Assembly: GCF_943914685.1 (NCBI RefSeq)
Contig: NZ_CALUCZ010000014.1
Coordinates: forward strand, 6,039-70,038
Direction of reading: 5' to 3'
Source: an uncultured Mobiluncus sp.
GTDB lineage: Bacteria; Actinomycetota; Actinomycetes; Actinomycetales; Actinomycetaceae
Length of the DNA stretch: 64,000 bases
Made by a program: the position numbers and the translations under genes. The notes beneath the pieces were generated by a model. That model searched no databases and was not told where the DNA came from. It saw only the letters and a list, made by a program, of their open reading frames with translations. Below, in pieces: positions 26,823 to 35,832 of the stretch (positions are counted from its first letter, which is position 1; each line of letters begins with the position of its first letter).

Positions 26823-26975
26823 ATGAGTAACATACTGAACTGGCTAAAGACCGCCCCAAAGACTCTCACCAGCGTGAAAGTTATTTCCGGCGAGGCGCCC
26901 CAGATGTGCGCAGACGCTGTGATGGCCAAGGCCTATCGAGTGAATATGGCGCATGAAATTTTGGCTGACCGTTAA
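26823..26975 (+). CDS. Small protein of unknown function (50 aa)
   Basis: A 50-codon frame starting ATG at 26823 (MSNILNWLKTAPKT...) with a perfect AAAGGAGGTG ribosome-binding site 8 nt upstream. It has its own TATAAT promoter about 100 nt upstream and a strong intrinsic terminator 34 nt downstream, so it is a complete free-standing unit. The product is mixed-charge, with one cysteine, no signal peptide and no membrane helix. Two predicted amphipathic stretches (residues 3-18 and 28-48) can be guessed. I do not recognise it. The long leader could equally be a regulatory RNA. Confidence 0.6.
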   Translation: MSNILNWLKTAPKTLTSVKVISGEAPQMCADAVMAKAYRVNMAHEILADR

Positions 26976-27008
26976 GGGGGACGGAAAACCAAAAAACAGC
27001 GACGACGC

Positions 27009-27036
27009 AAGCGGACAACGATGTCCGCTTTTTTGT
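27009..27036 (+). terminator. Rho-independent terminator of the 50-aa gene
   Basis: AAGCGGACA (27009-27017), loop ACGA, TGTCCGCTT (27022-27030), then TTTTGTT. A textbook intrinsic terminator on the plus strand. Confidence 0.85.
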
Positions 27037-27078
27037 TGCCTAAAACACGGCTTGCCGAGATTGAAACGCGAGTGCCGG

Positions 27079-27699
27079 CTAGTTCGTCAGCCGCGGAGCC
27101 TCGCAAACAAAGCCCTTGAATCCGTGATTGCAATAGCCATGGGGGTGGTGAAACAGGTACGCCTGATGATATGGCTCCGCGAGCCAAAACTCGCCGGCAG
27201 CGGCCAGGCTGAGAATCTCGGTCGTGATCGGCCCTCGACCGGCCTGGGCAAGGGTTTTCCCGAAAGTTTGCCGGGATTGCTCAGCCAGCTGGCGCTGTTG
27301 CGCAGTAGTGTAAACAATCATCGAACGGTACTGACTGCCCCGATCGTTACCTTGCCGCTCGCCCTGAGTGGGGTCGTGGTTTTCCCAAAACACTTTCAGC
27401 AGGTCTCCCGCGCTCGTGCGGGTGGGGTCGTAGACTATGCGGGTAGTTTCGGCGTGCCCAGTTTGACCTGTACAGACATCTTCATAAGTGGGGTGCGGCC
27501 AGTGACCTCCCAGATAGCCTACCGCCGTGTTGATGACCCCGGGCTGGCTCCAAAAAATGTGTTCCACTCCCCAAAAACATCCCATCGCTACGTAAAGAAC
27601 CTCGTGGGGAAGGGGCCACGGTCCGGTGAGAGAGGTTTTGAGCACGGGGTGAATATCGGTCGGGGCGGTCCCGGAATCGTTTTGAAAGCCAAAATCCAT
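27079..27699 (-). CDS. msrA: Peptide methionine (S)-S-oxide reductase
   Basis: MsrA reduces the S-epimer of methionine sulfoxide in proteins using thioredoxin. The 206-aa protein has the catalytic GCFWG (Cys41), the conserved YRSMIVYTTAQQ region, TGHAETTRIVYDPT and WENHDPTQGERQGND. A resolving-type cysteine remains in GYCNHGF and another near the C-terminus (FVCEAP). The 30-residue N-terminal extension resembles that of the E. coli enzyme. It diverges from the NUDIX gene, with about 80 nt between the start codons. No msrB nearby. Confidence 0.94.
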   Translation of the reverse strand: MDFGFQNDSGTAPTDIHPVLKTSLTGPWPLPHEVLYVAMGCFWGVEHIFWSQPGVINTAVGYLGGHWPHPTYEDVCTGQTGHAETTRIVYDPTRTSAGDLLKVFWENHDPTQGERQGNDRGSQYRSMIVYTTAQQRQLAEQSRQTFGKTLAQAGRGPITTEILSLAAAGEFWLAEPYHQAYLFHHPHGYCNHGFKGFVCEAPRLTN

Positions 27700-27779
27700 A
27701 ATCCTAGTGTGACACCGTGCGCCGGGATTGTCTTGGGCGAGGTTTTTCTCCCGGCTACAGAGCCATTAGACTCGAAAGC

Positions 27780-28196
27780 GTGTTTCAGCCGATAGTGGTC
27801 GCAGCAGCGATTGTGGACGACCTCAGCCAACCAACGCAGGTGCTGGGAGCGCAGCGCTCTTATCCCGAACAATGGCGGGGTTTCTATGAGTTTCCCGGTG
27901 GCAAAACCGAACCCGGAGAAACTCCCGAACAAGCCCTGCGCCGGGAGTTGCGCGAGGAACTATCAGCGGAAATTATCGTGGGGGAGCGCTTGGAGGAAAC
28001 CTGGCCCGCGCACGGAGGATTTCAGATGCACGTGTATCTGTGCGCCCTTGCGCCGCACAGCGCGGCACAGGTCGGAGCGGCGCATCTGGCCCTGCGATGG
28101 GTCGACCTCAAACATTCCGAGAGTTTGCCTTGGCTGCCCGCTGATTATCCGATTCTGACCGCGATTGCGCGGCATTACGGCATCACCCAGGACTGA
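27780..28196 (+). CDS. NUDIX hydrolase, MutT-like (8-oxo-dGTP or related)
   Basis: A 138-aa pyrophosphohydrolase with the NUDIX box G-x5-E-x7-REL-x-EEL (starting GGKTEPGETP, near residue 42) preceded by WRGFYEFPGG, as in MutT proteins that remove oxidised nucleotides. The frame is open from a GTG at 27717, but GTG at 27780 (VFQPIVVAAAIVDD) better fits the family's N-terminus; there is no Shine-Dalgarno for either. Divergent from msrA, so both oxidative-damage genes share one promoter region. Confidence 0.85.
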   Translation: MFQPIVVAAAIVDDLSQPTQVLGAQRSYPEQWRGFYEFPGGKTEPGETPEQALRRELREELSAEIIVGERLEETWPAHGGFQMHVYLCALAPHSAAQVGAAHLALRWVDLKHSESLPWLPADYPILTAIARHYGITQD

Positions 28197-28390
28197 ACGA
28201 CGCGTCATTGCTCTCGTGCCTCTCGGGTATCTTCGGGTGTGGCGGGGGCTCACCCAGTTTCGTGGTTCGGGCTCACAAGGGGGCTGCGGCGGGTTGGTGC
28301 GAAAAGATGGGTTTTCTTATGCCCGGTCAAGCTGGGGTATTAGTGCGTCAGGTCAGGATAGTGATAGTTTAGACCCCGTGTAAAAAGCTG

Positions 28391-28413
28391 TTTGCCCTAC
28401 CCAGGGCGGCAAA
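28391..28413 (+). promoter_or_regulatory. Stem-loop in the leader of the OPT operon
   Basis: TTTGCC (28391-28396) pairs with GGCAAA (28408-28413), with an inner stem in between, about 40 nt before the OPT start. The rest of the 250-nt region from 28197 is GC-rich and holds no gene I can support. Role unknown. Confidence 0.3.
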
Positions 28414-28449
28414 AATTGAAACGATTTGTATAGAGAAGGCGAGAAATCC

Positions 28450-30486
28450 TTGTCCAATCAGCCTGCGGCCGCTGCGACAAAAAATGCCGGAGCCCAGTCC
28501 GCTCACCCCTACCGCGAGTTAACTCTCCGAGCCATTATTGTCGGCGGATTAATTACCCTGATTTTCACCGCCGCTAACGCTTACCTCGGGTTGAAAGTCG
28601 GCCTAACCTTTGCCACTTCTATCCCGGCTGCCGTGATTTCCATGGCTATCCTGCGTTACTTCCATGATCACACGGTTGTGGAAAACAATATCGTCCAGAC
28701 CATCGCGTCGGCGGCTGGGACGCTTTCAGCCATCATTTTTGTGGTTCCCGGCCTGGTCATGGTGGGATACTGGTCCGGTTTCCCCTACTGGGAGACCACC
28801 GCCGTGTGCATGGTCGGCGGCATTCTTGGTGTGATGTATTCGATTCCGCTGCGTCGCGCCCTAGTGACCGGCTCCGACCTGCCCTATCCGGAGGGGGTAG
28901 CGGCCGCGGAAGTGTTGAAAGTGGGGGACGAAAACGGTTCTGCCGAGGAAAATCATCGTGGCTTGCTGGTGATTATCTGGGGCGGTTTGGCGTCCGCAGC
29001 AATGGCGCTACTTACGGCGTTAAAAGCCGCCGCGGGGTCCTTGAGCGTGAACTTTCGGATTGGCGCCGGAGGCACCATGGTTGGCGGTTCGTTGTCTCTG
29101 GCCTTGATGGGGGTAGGGCACTTGGTAGGTCCCGCGGTCGGCATCGCCATGCTGGTCGGTTTGCTGCTTTCCTATGGGATTCTGTTGCCGATTTTGACCC
29201 AAGGCCAGGTCGCCGGTCAGGACCTCGGTGATGTGGTCAGCACGGTTTTCGCCCACGACGTGCGGATGATTGGTGCTGGAGCTATGGCGGTGGCTGCAGT
29301 GTGGACTCTGCTAAAGATTATCGGCCCCATCTTGCGAGGTATCGCTGATTCCTTGAAATCCTCGAAACTGCGTGAAACCGGGAACCAGGTTCCCTTGACG
29401 GAACAGGACATTCCTTTCAAGTACGTGGCTGCCATTACCTTGCTGTCCATGATTCCCATTGGTTTGCTGTTGTGGAACTTCCTGCGGGATTCGCCTATCT
29501 CGCACCATCTCGCGGCGCTCATTATCCTCAGCATTCTATTTGTGCTGGTTCTGGGCTTGCTGATTGCCAGTATCTGCGGCTATATGGCGGGTCTGATTGG
29601 GGCCTCGAATTCCCCTATCTCTGGCGTGGGCATCATCGTGATTATTGCGGCTTCGCTGCTGATTCTGTTGGTGACCGGCAACACCAGCCAGACTCACCCC
29701 ACCGAACTGACCGCCTACGCGCTGTTTACGACCGCAATCGTGTTCGGTATCGCCACCATCTCGAACGACAACCTGCAGGACTTGAAAACCGGCCAGCTGG
29801 TCGGAGCTACCCCGTGGAAACAGCAGGTGGCGCTGATCATCGGAGTTATATTCGGTTCCCTCGTGATCCCTCCGGTCCTGCAGCTGCTGATGACCAGCTT
29901 TGGTTTCTCCGGCATGGAGGGAGTGGACGAGACTACCGCTTTGCAAGCCCCGCAAGCGACCCTGCTGTCCACCATTGCCAAGGGAATTTTTGGCGGGGAC
30001 ATGAACTGGCAACTGTTCGGTCTGGGGGCGTTGATTGGTGTCGTCATCGTCATCGTTGATGAAATCATGGGTCGCGTCAGCCGTTTCAACCTGGCCCCGC
30101 TTGCCGTGGGCATGGGTATGTACCTCAACATTACGACTACCCTGGTCATTTCACTGGGCGCCCTGGTGGGCTGGATCTACAACCGTTGGGCGCAGCGCCA
30201 AGACAAGGCGGAACAATCCAAGCGTCTCGGGGTGCTGCTGGCTACCGGCATGATTGTGGGTGATTCACTGTTCGGGATTCTCAACGCCGGCATCATCGGA
30301 GCTACCAGTAACGCTGACGCCTTGGGGATTGTTCCCGATTCTTTTGCGCCGGTCGCAAAAGTCGTGGGAGTGGCCGTTTTCGTGGGTCTGTTGGCCATCA
30401 GCTACCGCTGGGTGATGAAGAAATCCGGCGAGTCCGAGTCGGCATCAGCCTCAGAAATCAACGATTCTTCCCGGGAGAAAGCCTAA
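28450..30486 (+). CDS. OPT-family oligopeptide transporter
   Basis: The 678-aa protein has some 15-16 hydrophobic helices. The N-terminal block YRELTLRAIIVGGLITLIFTAANAYLGLKVGLTFATSIPAAVI marks the OPT/YSL family, which imports oligopeptides (or metal chelates) with protons. PYPEG near residue 150 is a further family motif. I place the start at TTG 28450, 10 nt after AGAAGG; a TTG at 28426 is also in frame. It heads an operon with a CMD-family protein and an alanine symporter, which points to peptide and amino-acid use. Confidence 0.9.
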   Translation: MSNQPAAAATKNAGAQSAHPYRELTLRAIIVGGLITLIFTAANAYLGLKVGLTFATSIPAAVISMAILRYFHDHTVVENNIVQTIASAAGTLSAIIFVVPGLVMVGYWSGFPYWETTAVCMVGGILGVMYSIPLRRALVTGSDLPYPEGVAAAEVLKVGDENGSAEENHRGLLVIIWGGLASAAMALLTALKAAAGSLSVNFRIGAGGTMVGGSLSLALMGVGHLVGPAVGIAMLVGLLLSYGILLPILTQGQVAGQDLGDVVSTVFAHDVRMIGAGAMAVAAVWTLLKIIGPILRGIADSLKSSKLRETGNQVPLTEQDIPFKYVAAITLLSMIPIGLLLWNFLRDSPISHHLAALIILSILFVLVLGLLIASICGYMAGLIGASNSPISGVGIIVIIAASLLILLVTGNTSQTHPTELTAYALFTTAIVFGIATISNDNLQDLKTGQLVGATPWKQQVALIIGVIFGSLVIPPVLQLLMTSFGFSGMEGVDETTALQAPQATLLSTIAKGIFGGDMNWQLFGLGALIGVVIVIVDEIMGRVSRFNLAPLAVGMGMYLNITTTLVISLGALVGWIYNRWAQRQDKAEQSKRLGVLLATGMIVGDSLFGILNAGIIGATSNADALGIVPDSFAPVAKVVGVAVFVGLLAISYRWVMKKSGESESASASEINDSSREKA

Positions 30487-30522
30487 CCGGTCTGGATGGG
30501 TTTCCGGAAAGGAACAGACGCA

Positions 30523-31011
30523 ATGACAGAAACCGCCGCTAGGAGAGTACCGTACTTGGATAAAGCCTTTCCTGAAGTCGCTGCTGCCATGGAGGAAGTG
30601 ACTCGCAGGCTTAAGCCCGTTTACGAGCAGGTCGGTCTACCGGCTAGCCTGATTGAACTCGTTTGTCTACGTGCCAGTCAGATGAATAGGTGTGGGACTT
30701 GCCTTTCTGTACATGTGCCGCGGGCGCTACAAGCTGGTGTATCTCAACTGCAGATTGATGTGTTGCCCAGTTGGAGGGAAGACACGGAATTGTTTACACC
30801 TCAAGAAAAAGCCGCACTGGAGCTGACTGAGCACATCACCAAGCTCCCCGAAGGAATACGCAACTCCAGCGTGGGGGAACGCGCGCAGACATTCTTTACC
30901 GAAGCTCAGGTGGCTGCCCTCGAATGGTGCGCCATCATGATTAATGCGAACAACCGGATTTCAATTGTTTCGCATCACCCGATTCGCAAGTATCCGCAAG
31001 TGTCCAGTTAG
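30523..31011 (+). CDS. Carboxymuconolactone decarboxylase-family protein (AhpD-like)
   Basis: The 162-aa product contains the AhpD-type redox motif NRCGTCLSVHV (Cys57, Cys60, His64), preceded by Glu45 in the LIELVCLRASQ helix. Such proteins are alkylhydroperoxidase-like or of unknown role. The ATG at 30523 is chosen because GGAAAGGAA lies 8 nt before it, though the frame extends upstream to 30496. It sits between two transporter genes with short gaps (36 and 8 nt), so it is in their operon. A link between peroxide defence and uptake is not evident. Confidence 0.82.
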   Translation: MTETAARRVPYLDKAFPEVAAAMEEVTRRLKPVYEQVGLPASLIELVCLRASQMNRCGTCLSVHVPRALQAGVSQLQIDVLPSWREDTELFTPQEKAALELTEHITKLPEGIRNSSVGERAQTFFTEAQVAALEWCAIMINANNRISIVSHHPIRKYPQVSS

Positions 31012-31019
31012 GAGAAGAA

Positions 31020-32570
31020 ATGCTGCCTTTTCTAGCAATAGTCCCGGTGAAACCCAAGGAGCTTTCACCTTTCGAAAAATTTAATCAGCTTGTGGCCAAT
31101 GCCCTCGGTACCGTCTACGGCCTGAGCATTGGCTATGTGCTGATTGTGGTTCTGCTCGGTTTCGGAATCTACGCGACGATTCGCACCGGTGCCGTCCAGT
31201 TCACCATGTTTTCTAAAATGTGGAAGACCGTCATGGGTTCCCGGAAAGGCTCCCATGGAGGCATCAGCTCTTTCCAGGCTTTTGCGGTGGGTTTGGCTGA
31301 CCGTATCGGCACCGGCAACATTGCCGGGGTAGCTATCGCGATTACCCTGGGCGGTGCCGGTTCCATCTTTTGGATGTGGATTGTGGCTCTGGTCGGTATG
31401 GCGAGTGCTTTTATCGAGGCGACCTTGGCGCAGTTGTTCAAGGTCCGCAATCCCGATGGAACTTTCCGTGGCGGCCCCGCTTTCTACATTGAGCGCGGTC
31501 TCGGTTCGCGTGCCTGGGGTTCGGTCTTTGCGGTTTTGCTCATCTTCACCTACGCTTTCACTTTCCAGCTGATTCAGGCCAATACCCTGGCTGGCTTGGC
31601 GAAGGCGAACTTCGGAATGCCTACCTATGCCACCGGGCTGTTGCTGGTAGCCATCACCGCCCCGTTCTTTATTGCCGGGATTCGTTCGGTAGCGCGCATC
31701 GCTGAATTTCTGGCTCCGCTGATGGCAGTCATTTACATGACGTTGGCTTTGATTGTCATCATCGAGAATATCGGACAACTCGGTACAGTTTTCGCCATGA
31801 TCTTCCAAGGCGCTTTCGGCGTGAACTCGGTAGCAGGCGGTACTTTAGGCGGGCTCTTTGCGGCTCTGATGAACGGCACGAAGCGAGGTTTGTTCTCAAA
31901 CGAAGCCGGTATGGGTTCCGCCCCGAACGCGGCTGCAACCGCCACCGTGTCCCACCCTGTCAAGCAGGGAATGATTCAGTCCCTCGGCGTATTCGTGGAC
32001 ACCATTCTGGTCTGCAGCGCTACCGCTTTCATTGTCTTGCTCGGAGGCGTCTATGATCCGAACGCGGCTGAACAGCCCTCTGACGGCGCGGCCCTCACGG
32101 TTGATTCCCTAGCTGCGTTGGGTCCCTGGACTAAACCGATTATCCTCATCGTCATCTTCATGTTCGTTTACTCGACCTTGCTGGGTAACTTTAGCTATTC
32201 CGAAGGCAACATCAAATATCTGCTGGGTATCGAAAACAACGCTTGGATCGTCAAGGCGATTTCTATCATCGCGGTGTTCCTGGGCTCGGTGCTCTCCTTG
32301 GAAATGGTGTGGAACTTGGGCGACTGGACCGCGGCGCTGATGGCCATCATGAACCTGGTGGCTTGTACCCTGCTGTTCAAGTGGGCTTTGGGTGCCCTGA
32401 GGGATTACCAGCACCAGCTGAAAACTAAGAGCGAGGACGAAATCCAGTTCTGTTCTAGTGACAACGAGTTCCTTCCCGGTGAGCTGCCCACCGATATTTG
32501 GACGAAAGAAGCTATCGCGCAGGGACGCAACATTTCCAGTGACCCGGCCTCTTGGGAACACGGAGACTAA
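31020..32570 (+). CDS. Sodium:alanine symporter (AGCS family)
   Basis: A 516-aa membrane protein with the AGCS family blocks GTGNIAGVAIAITLGGAGSI, ATLAQLFKVRNPDGTFRGGPAFYIERGLG, GTKRGLFSNEAGMGSAPNAAA and FSYSEGNIKYL. It should import alanine or glycine with Na+. The last 60 residues are a cytoplasmic tail. TAGGAGAAGAA precedes the ATG. Third gene of the OPT operon; a stem-loop at 32588-32613 follows. Confidence 0.94.
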   Translation: MLPFLAIVPVKPKELSPFEKFNQLVANALGTVYGLSIGYVLIVVLLGFGIYATIRTGAVQFTMFSKMWKTVMGSRKGSHGGISSFQAFAVGLADRIGTGNIAGVAIAITLGGAGSIFWMWIVALVGMASAFIEATLAQLFKVRNPDGTFRGGPAFYIERGLGSRAWGSVFAVLLIFTYAFTFQLIQANTLAGLAKANFGMPTYATGLLLVAITAPFFIAGIRSVARIAEFLAPLMAVIYMTLALIVIIENIGQLGTVFAMIFQGAFGVNSVAGGTLGGLFAALMNGTKRGLFSNEAGMGSAPNAAATATVSHPVKQGMIQSLGVFVDTILVCSATAFIVLLGGVYDPNAAEQPSDGAALTVDSLAALGPWTKPIILIVIFMFVYSTLLGNFSYSEGNIKYLLGIENNAWIVKAISIIAVFLGSVLSLEMVWNLGDWTAALMAIMNLVACTLLFKWALGALRDYQHQLKTKSEDEIQFCSSDNEFLPGELPTDIWTKEAIAQGRNISSDPASWEHGD

Positions 32571-32587
32571 TCTGAACAATCAGTTGG

Positions 32588-32613
32588 CCCCAGGAACCGC
32601 GATGTTCCTGGGG
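32588..32613 (+). terminator. Stem-loop after the alanine symporter gene
   Basis: CCCCAGGAAC (32588-32597) and GTTCCTGGGG (32604-32613) form a perfect 10-bp stem with a 6-nt loop. The following TCGACTGTATCC is only weakly T-rich. Confidence 0.6.
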
Positions 32614-32746
32614 TCGACTGTATCCCCTCCCTCGTGAACTCGCCACCGCTACGCAAGCTCTCGGCCTTTTCGTATGCGCGCGGCAAACCCGGTAGCATAG
32701 AGGGGCGTGAAAACGCGACGACAACGAACTATTGAAAGAAGTAAAC

Positions 32747-34009
32747 GTGAGCGATTTGATTGACGAACTGACCTGGCGGGGCCTGATTAAGCAACACACC
32801 GATTTGGACGCGTTGCGCCGGGCTATGAACGAAGGTTCGCTCACGTTCTATTGCGGTTTCGACCCGACCGCGGCCTCCCTTCATCACGGACACCTGGTGC
32901 AGCTCATCATGATGCGCCATCTGCAGCTGGCGGGACATCATCCCATCGCCTTGGTTGGGGGAGCGACCGGTTTGATTGGCGACCCGCGCATGACTTCGGA
33001 ACGCCAGCTGCAGGACAAGGAAACGGTGGCGAGCTGGGCGGACCGTCTGCAGCACCAAATCGAGCGGTTCCTCGATTTCGAGGGGGATAATCCGGCGCGA
33101 ATGGTCAACAACTTGGAGTGGACCGCGCCCTTGTCCGCGATTGATTTGCTGCGCGACCTAGGTAAGAACTTCCGGATGGGTACCATGCTGTCCAAGGACG
33201 CCGTGGCGCGGCGACTCAAGAGCGAAGAAGGCATTTCTTTTACAGAATTTTCCTACCAAATCCTGCAAGCCAATGATTACCTGCAGCTGTACCGCAAATA
33301 CGGCGTCACCTTGGAAACCGGGGGCAACGACCAGTGGGGCAATCTGGTCGGGGGCATGGACCTGATTCGTAAGGTTGAAGGCAAAGATGTCCACGTGATG
33401 ACCACGCCTCTGATTACCAAGTCTGACGGCACCAAATTCGGCAAATCCGAGGGCGGGGCGATTTGGCTCGACCCGGAAATGTTCAGCCCCTACGCGTTCT
33501 ACCAGTTCTGGTTGAATACCGAGGACGCCGACGTGGTGAACCTGCTGAAAGTCTTTACTTTCCTGAGCCGCGAAGAAATCGAGGCGTTGGAAACCGAAAC
33601 GAAACAAAACCCGGGGAAGCGTGCTGCTCAACGGGCTTTGGCCGCAGCCGTGACCACCCTCGTGCATGGGGCGGAGGAAACCGAGCGGGTAAAAGCCGCT
33701 TCGACGGCATTGTTCGGACGTGGTGACCTGCGTGAGGTAGACGGGAAAACCCTGGTGGCAGCCACTGCGGACCTGCCGCGCACCCAGGCTGTGCTGGGAG
33801 AAACCAATATTTTGCACCTGCTGGTGGACTCCGGATTGGAAAAGGGCATTGGGGCGGCAAAACGTACTGTCGCCTCCGGGGGTGCGTACCTGAATAACGA
33901 AAAAGTCGAGGACGAAAGCCGGGTCGTCACCGCCGCAGACGTGCTGCCGGGCGGGGTCGTCTTGTTCCGGAAGGGCAAACGGCAACTCGGCGTAGCCGTT
34001 ACCGAATGA
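32747..34009 (+). CDS. tyrS: Tyrosyl-tRNA synthetase
   Basis: The 420-aa class I synthetase has FYCGFDPTAASLHHGHL (HIGH-type motif), GGNDQWGNLVGGMDLIRK (tyrosine pocket) and KFGKSEGGAIWL (KMSKS-type), plus a C-terminal S4 RNA-binding domain (AKRTVASGGAYLNNEKVED). The frame begins at TTG 32732, but GTG 32747 has GAAAGAAG 5 nt before it and gives the normal length. Monocistronic. No T-box is visible upstream. Confidence 0.95.
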   Translation: MSDLIDELTWRGLIKQHTDLDALRRAMNEGSLTFYCGFDPTAASLHHGHLVQLIMMRHLQLAGHHPIALVGGATGLIGDPRMTSERQLQDKETVASWADRLQHQIERFLDFEGDNPARMVNNLEWTAPLSAIDLLRDLGKNFRMGTMLSKDAVARRLKSEEGISFTEFSYQILQANDYLQLYRKYGVTLETGGNDQWGNLVGGMDLIRKVEGKDVHVMTTPLITKSDGTKFGKSEGGAIWLDPEMFSPYAFYQFWLNTEDADVVNLLKVFTFLSREEIEALETETKQNPGKRAAQRALAAAVTTLVHGAEETERVKAASTALFGRGDLREVDGKTLVAATADLPRTQAVLGETNILHLLVDSGLEKGIGAAKRTVASGGAYLNNEKVEDESRVVTAADVLPGGVVLFRKGKRQLGVAVTE

Positions 34010-34121
34010 AAGCAACGCAGACATTTTCCAATTCCGCGTTCACCTTTCGTAGATAGGTAATCTGTCCTAAAATGGGTTTAAATCCCAACGGTGTGATACT
34101 GAACTGTCAAAGGAGACTGTA

Positions 34122-35741
34122 ATGTCCGATACGGAAACTACGACGATTTATCCTTCTACCCAAGCCGAAGCCCAAGCACGTCAGATGCACCAGCGCTGTG
34201 AGGCTTCTTTCCGCAGTTTGGTGCCAAACCTGGAGCGGGTGGTGGGGCTGCCGGAAGGTCGTCCGTTAAGGTCCGTAAAGTCGCCTTTTACCGGCATTGA
34301 TGCTTTCGGGGTTCCCCAAGCCACCCTGGCAGACTTGGACCAGGCCATCGTGCGCGCCCGTAGTGCGGGGCGGCGCTGGGGCAAGGCTCCTGCTGCCACC
34401 CGGGCGCAGTTCTTGTACAGACTTCATGACCTGATGTGGCAGCACATGGACGAAATCCTCGACGTGATTCAGTGGGAAACCGGCAAGTCTCGCTACCACG
34501 CTTATGACGAAATCCAGGATATTGCCCTGAACTGCCGCTACTATGCGCGCACCCTGTCTCATGCGGTTCGCGATGAGCGCCGCCGCGGGGCGTTTCCCGG
34601 CGTGACGCGTACTTTCGTAATGTATGAGCCCAAGGGTGTTGTGGGGGTCATTGCGCCGTGGAACTACCCGCTGTCGATGGGTATTACGGACGCTATTGCG
34701 GCTCTGGCGGCTGGTAATGCCATTGTGACCAAGCCGGATTCCAACACCCCATTGTCAGTGGTGGTCGGCAAAGCCCTGATGGTCAAGGCCGGGTTGGACC
34801 CCGATTTGTTTATTTTGGTGCCCGGACGCGGCTCCGAACTGGGAACCCCGCTCATTCAGCAAGTCGACTACATGATGTTTACCGGTTCGACCGCTACGGG
34901 CCGGATTATTGCCAAGCAATCGGGTGAAAACTTGATTGGAGTTTCGGCTGAGCTGGGCGGCAAGAACCCGATGATAGTGCTGGAGGACGCGCGAGTCGAC
35001 GACGCGGTGGCAGGCCTAGTGCGGTCCGCCTACGCCAATACCGGCCAGCTTTGTGTTTCAATTGAACGTCTCTATGTCCAAGACTCGATTTACGACGAAT
35101 TCAAAGCCAAGCTCGTCAAACGTATCAACGATATGAAGATTGCGGTTTCCTTTGATTGGGAGGCCGATATGGGGGTCCTAGTTTCCGACCACCAGCTCGA
35201 AACGATTGATACCCAAGTTCAGGACGCTCTGAGCAAAGGCGCGGTAGCTCTGGCCGGTGGCCATGCACTGCCCGAAATTAGCTACACCGCCTATGCCCCC
35301 ACCCTTCTGGAAGGTGTCGAGGAGGGAATGACCCTGTACGACCATGAGACTTTTGGTCCCGTGGTGTCTCTGTATCGTTTCCACACCGATGAACAGGCAA
35401 TCGCCCTGGCTAATGACACGAATTACGGTTTGAACGCCTCGGTTTGGGGCAAACCGGCTCACGCTGTGGCAGTAGCTCGTCGAATTGAGGCCGGTACGGT
35501 CAATGTCAACGAGGGATTCACCGCCGCCTGGGGTTCCACCGATGCTCCCATGGGTGGCTGGAAAGATTCTGGCCTAGGGCGTCGCCACGGGATTGAGGGC
35601 ATCCATAAATACATGGAATCGCGCACTATCGCGGTGCAAAACCGGGCAGTCCCGATTGCGCCGGTTATGGGCTTGAGCCAGGAACAATACGTCAAGGTCT
35701 TAAAATTCGCCCTGAAAGCTATGCGGCGGCTGCATCTCTAG
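34122..35741 (+). CDS. Succinate-semialdehyde dehydrogenase (NAD(P)+)
   Basis: The 539-aa aldehyde dehydrogenase has the NAD-binding GVIAPWNYPLSMG and TGSTATGRIIAKQ, the catalytic Glu in ELGGKNP and the catalytic Cys311 in NTGQLCVSIERL. The long N-terminus and close match to the actinobacterial GabD2-type layout support succinate semialdehyde as substrate, giving succinate; other aldehydes are possible. AAAGGAG is 9 nt before the ATG. No gabT or 2-oxoglutarate decarboxylase gene is adjacent. A long stem-loop at 35760-35813 follows. Confidence 0.85.
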   Translation: MSDTETTTIYPSTQAEAQARQMHQRCEASFRSLVPNLERVVGLPEGRPLRSVKSPFTGIDAFGVPQATLADLDQAIVRARSAGRRWGKAPAATRAQFLYRLHDLMWQHMDEILDVIQWETGKSRYHAYDEIQDIALNCRYYARTLSHAVRDERRRGAFPGVTRTFVMYEPKGVVGVIAPWNYPLSMGITDAIAALAAGNAIVTKPDSNTPLSVVVGKALMVKAGLDPDLFILVPGRGSELGTPLIQQVDYMMFTGSTATGRIIAKQSGENLIGVSAELGGKNPMIVLEDARVDDAVAGLVRSAYANTGQLCVSIERLYVQDSIYDEFKAKLVKRINDMKIAVSFDWEADMGVLVSDHQLETIDTQVQDALSKGAVALAGGHALPEISYTAYAPTLLEGVEEGMTLYDHETFGPVVSLYRFHTDEQAIALANDTNYGLNASVWGKPAHAVAVARRIEAGTVNVNEGFTAAWGSTDAPMGGWKDSGLGRRHGIEGIHKYMESRTIAVQNRAVPIAPVMGLSQEQYVKVLKFALKAMRRLHL

Positions 35742-35759
35742 GGACGTATTTTCGTCTTT

Positions 35760-35813
35760 ACGGCGGGTTCGGAATCGTGCCGAAGTAAGGTTTGGTGTGA
35801 CCGGACCCGCCGT
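35760..35813. terminator. Long stem-loop between convergent genes
   Basis: ACGGCGGGT (35760-35768) pairs with ACCCGCCGT (35805-35813), with an inner TTCGG/CCGAA hairpin. It sits between the convergent aldehyde dehydrogenase and folA genes and could stop transcription from both sides, although T tracts are weak. Confidence 0.45.
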
Positions 35814-35832
35814 CCTTTGCGCCACGAAAGTT

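Noticed and set aside
26660..26929. 89-codon minus-strand frame across the small-gene unit
   Set aside because: The plus-strand signals (promoter, ribosome-binding site, terminator) all favour the 50-codon gene; the minus frame has none.
26953..27795. 280-codon plus-strand open frame over msrA
   Set aside because: It is the antisense of msrA, which carries the full catalytic motif set; the plus-strand product shows no motif and runs into the NUDIX promoter region.
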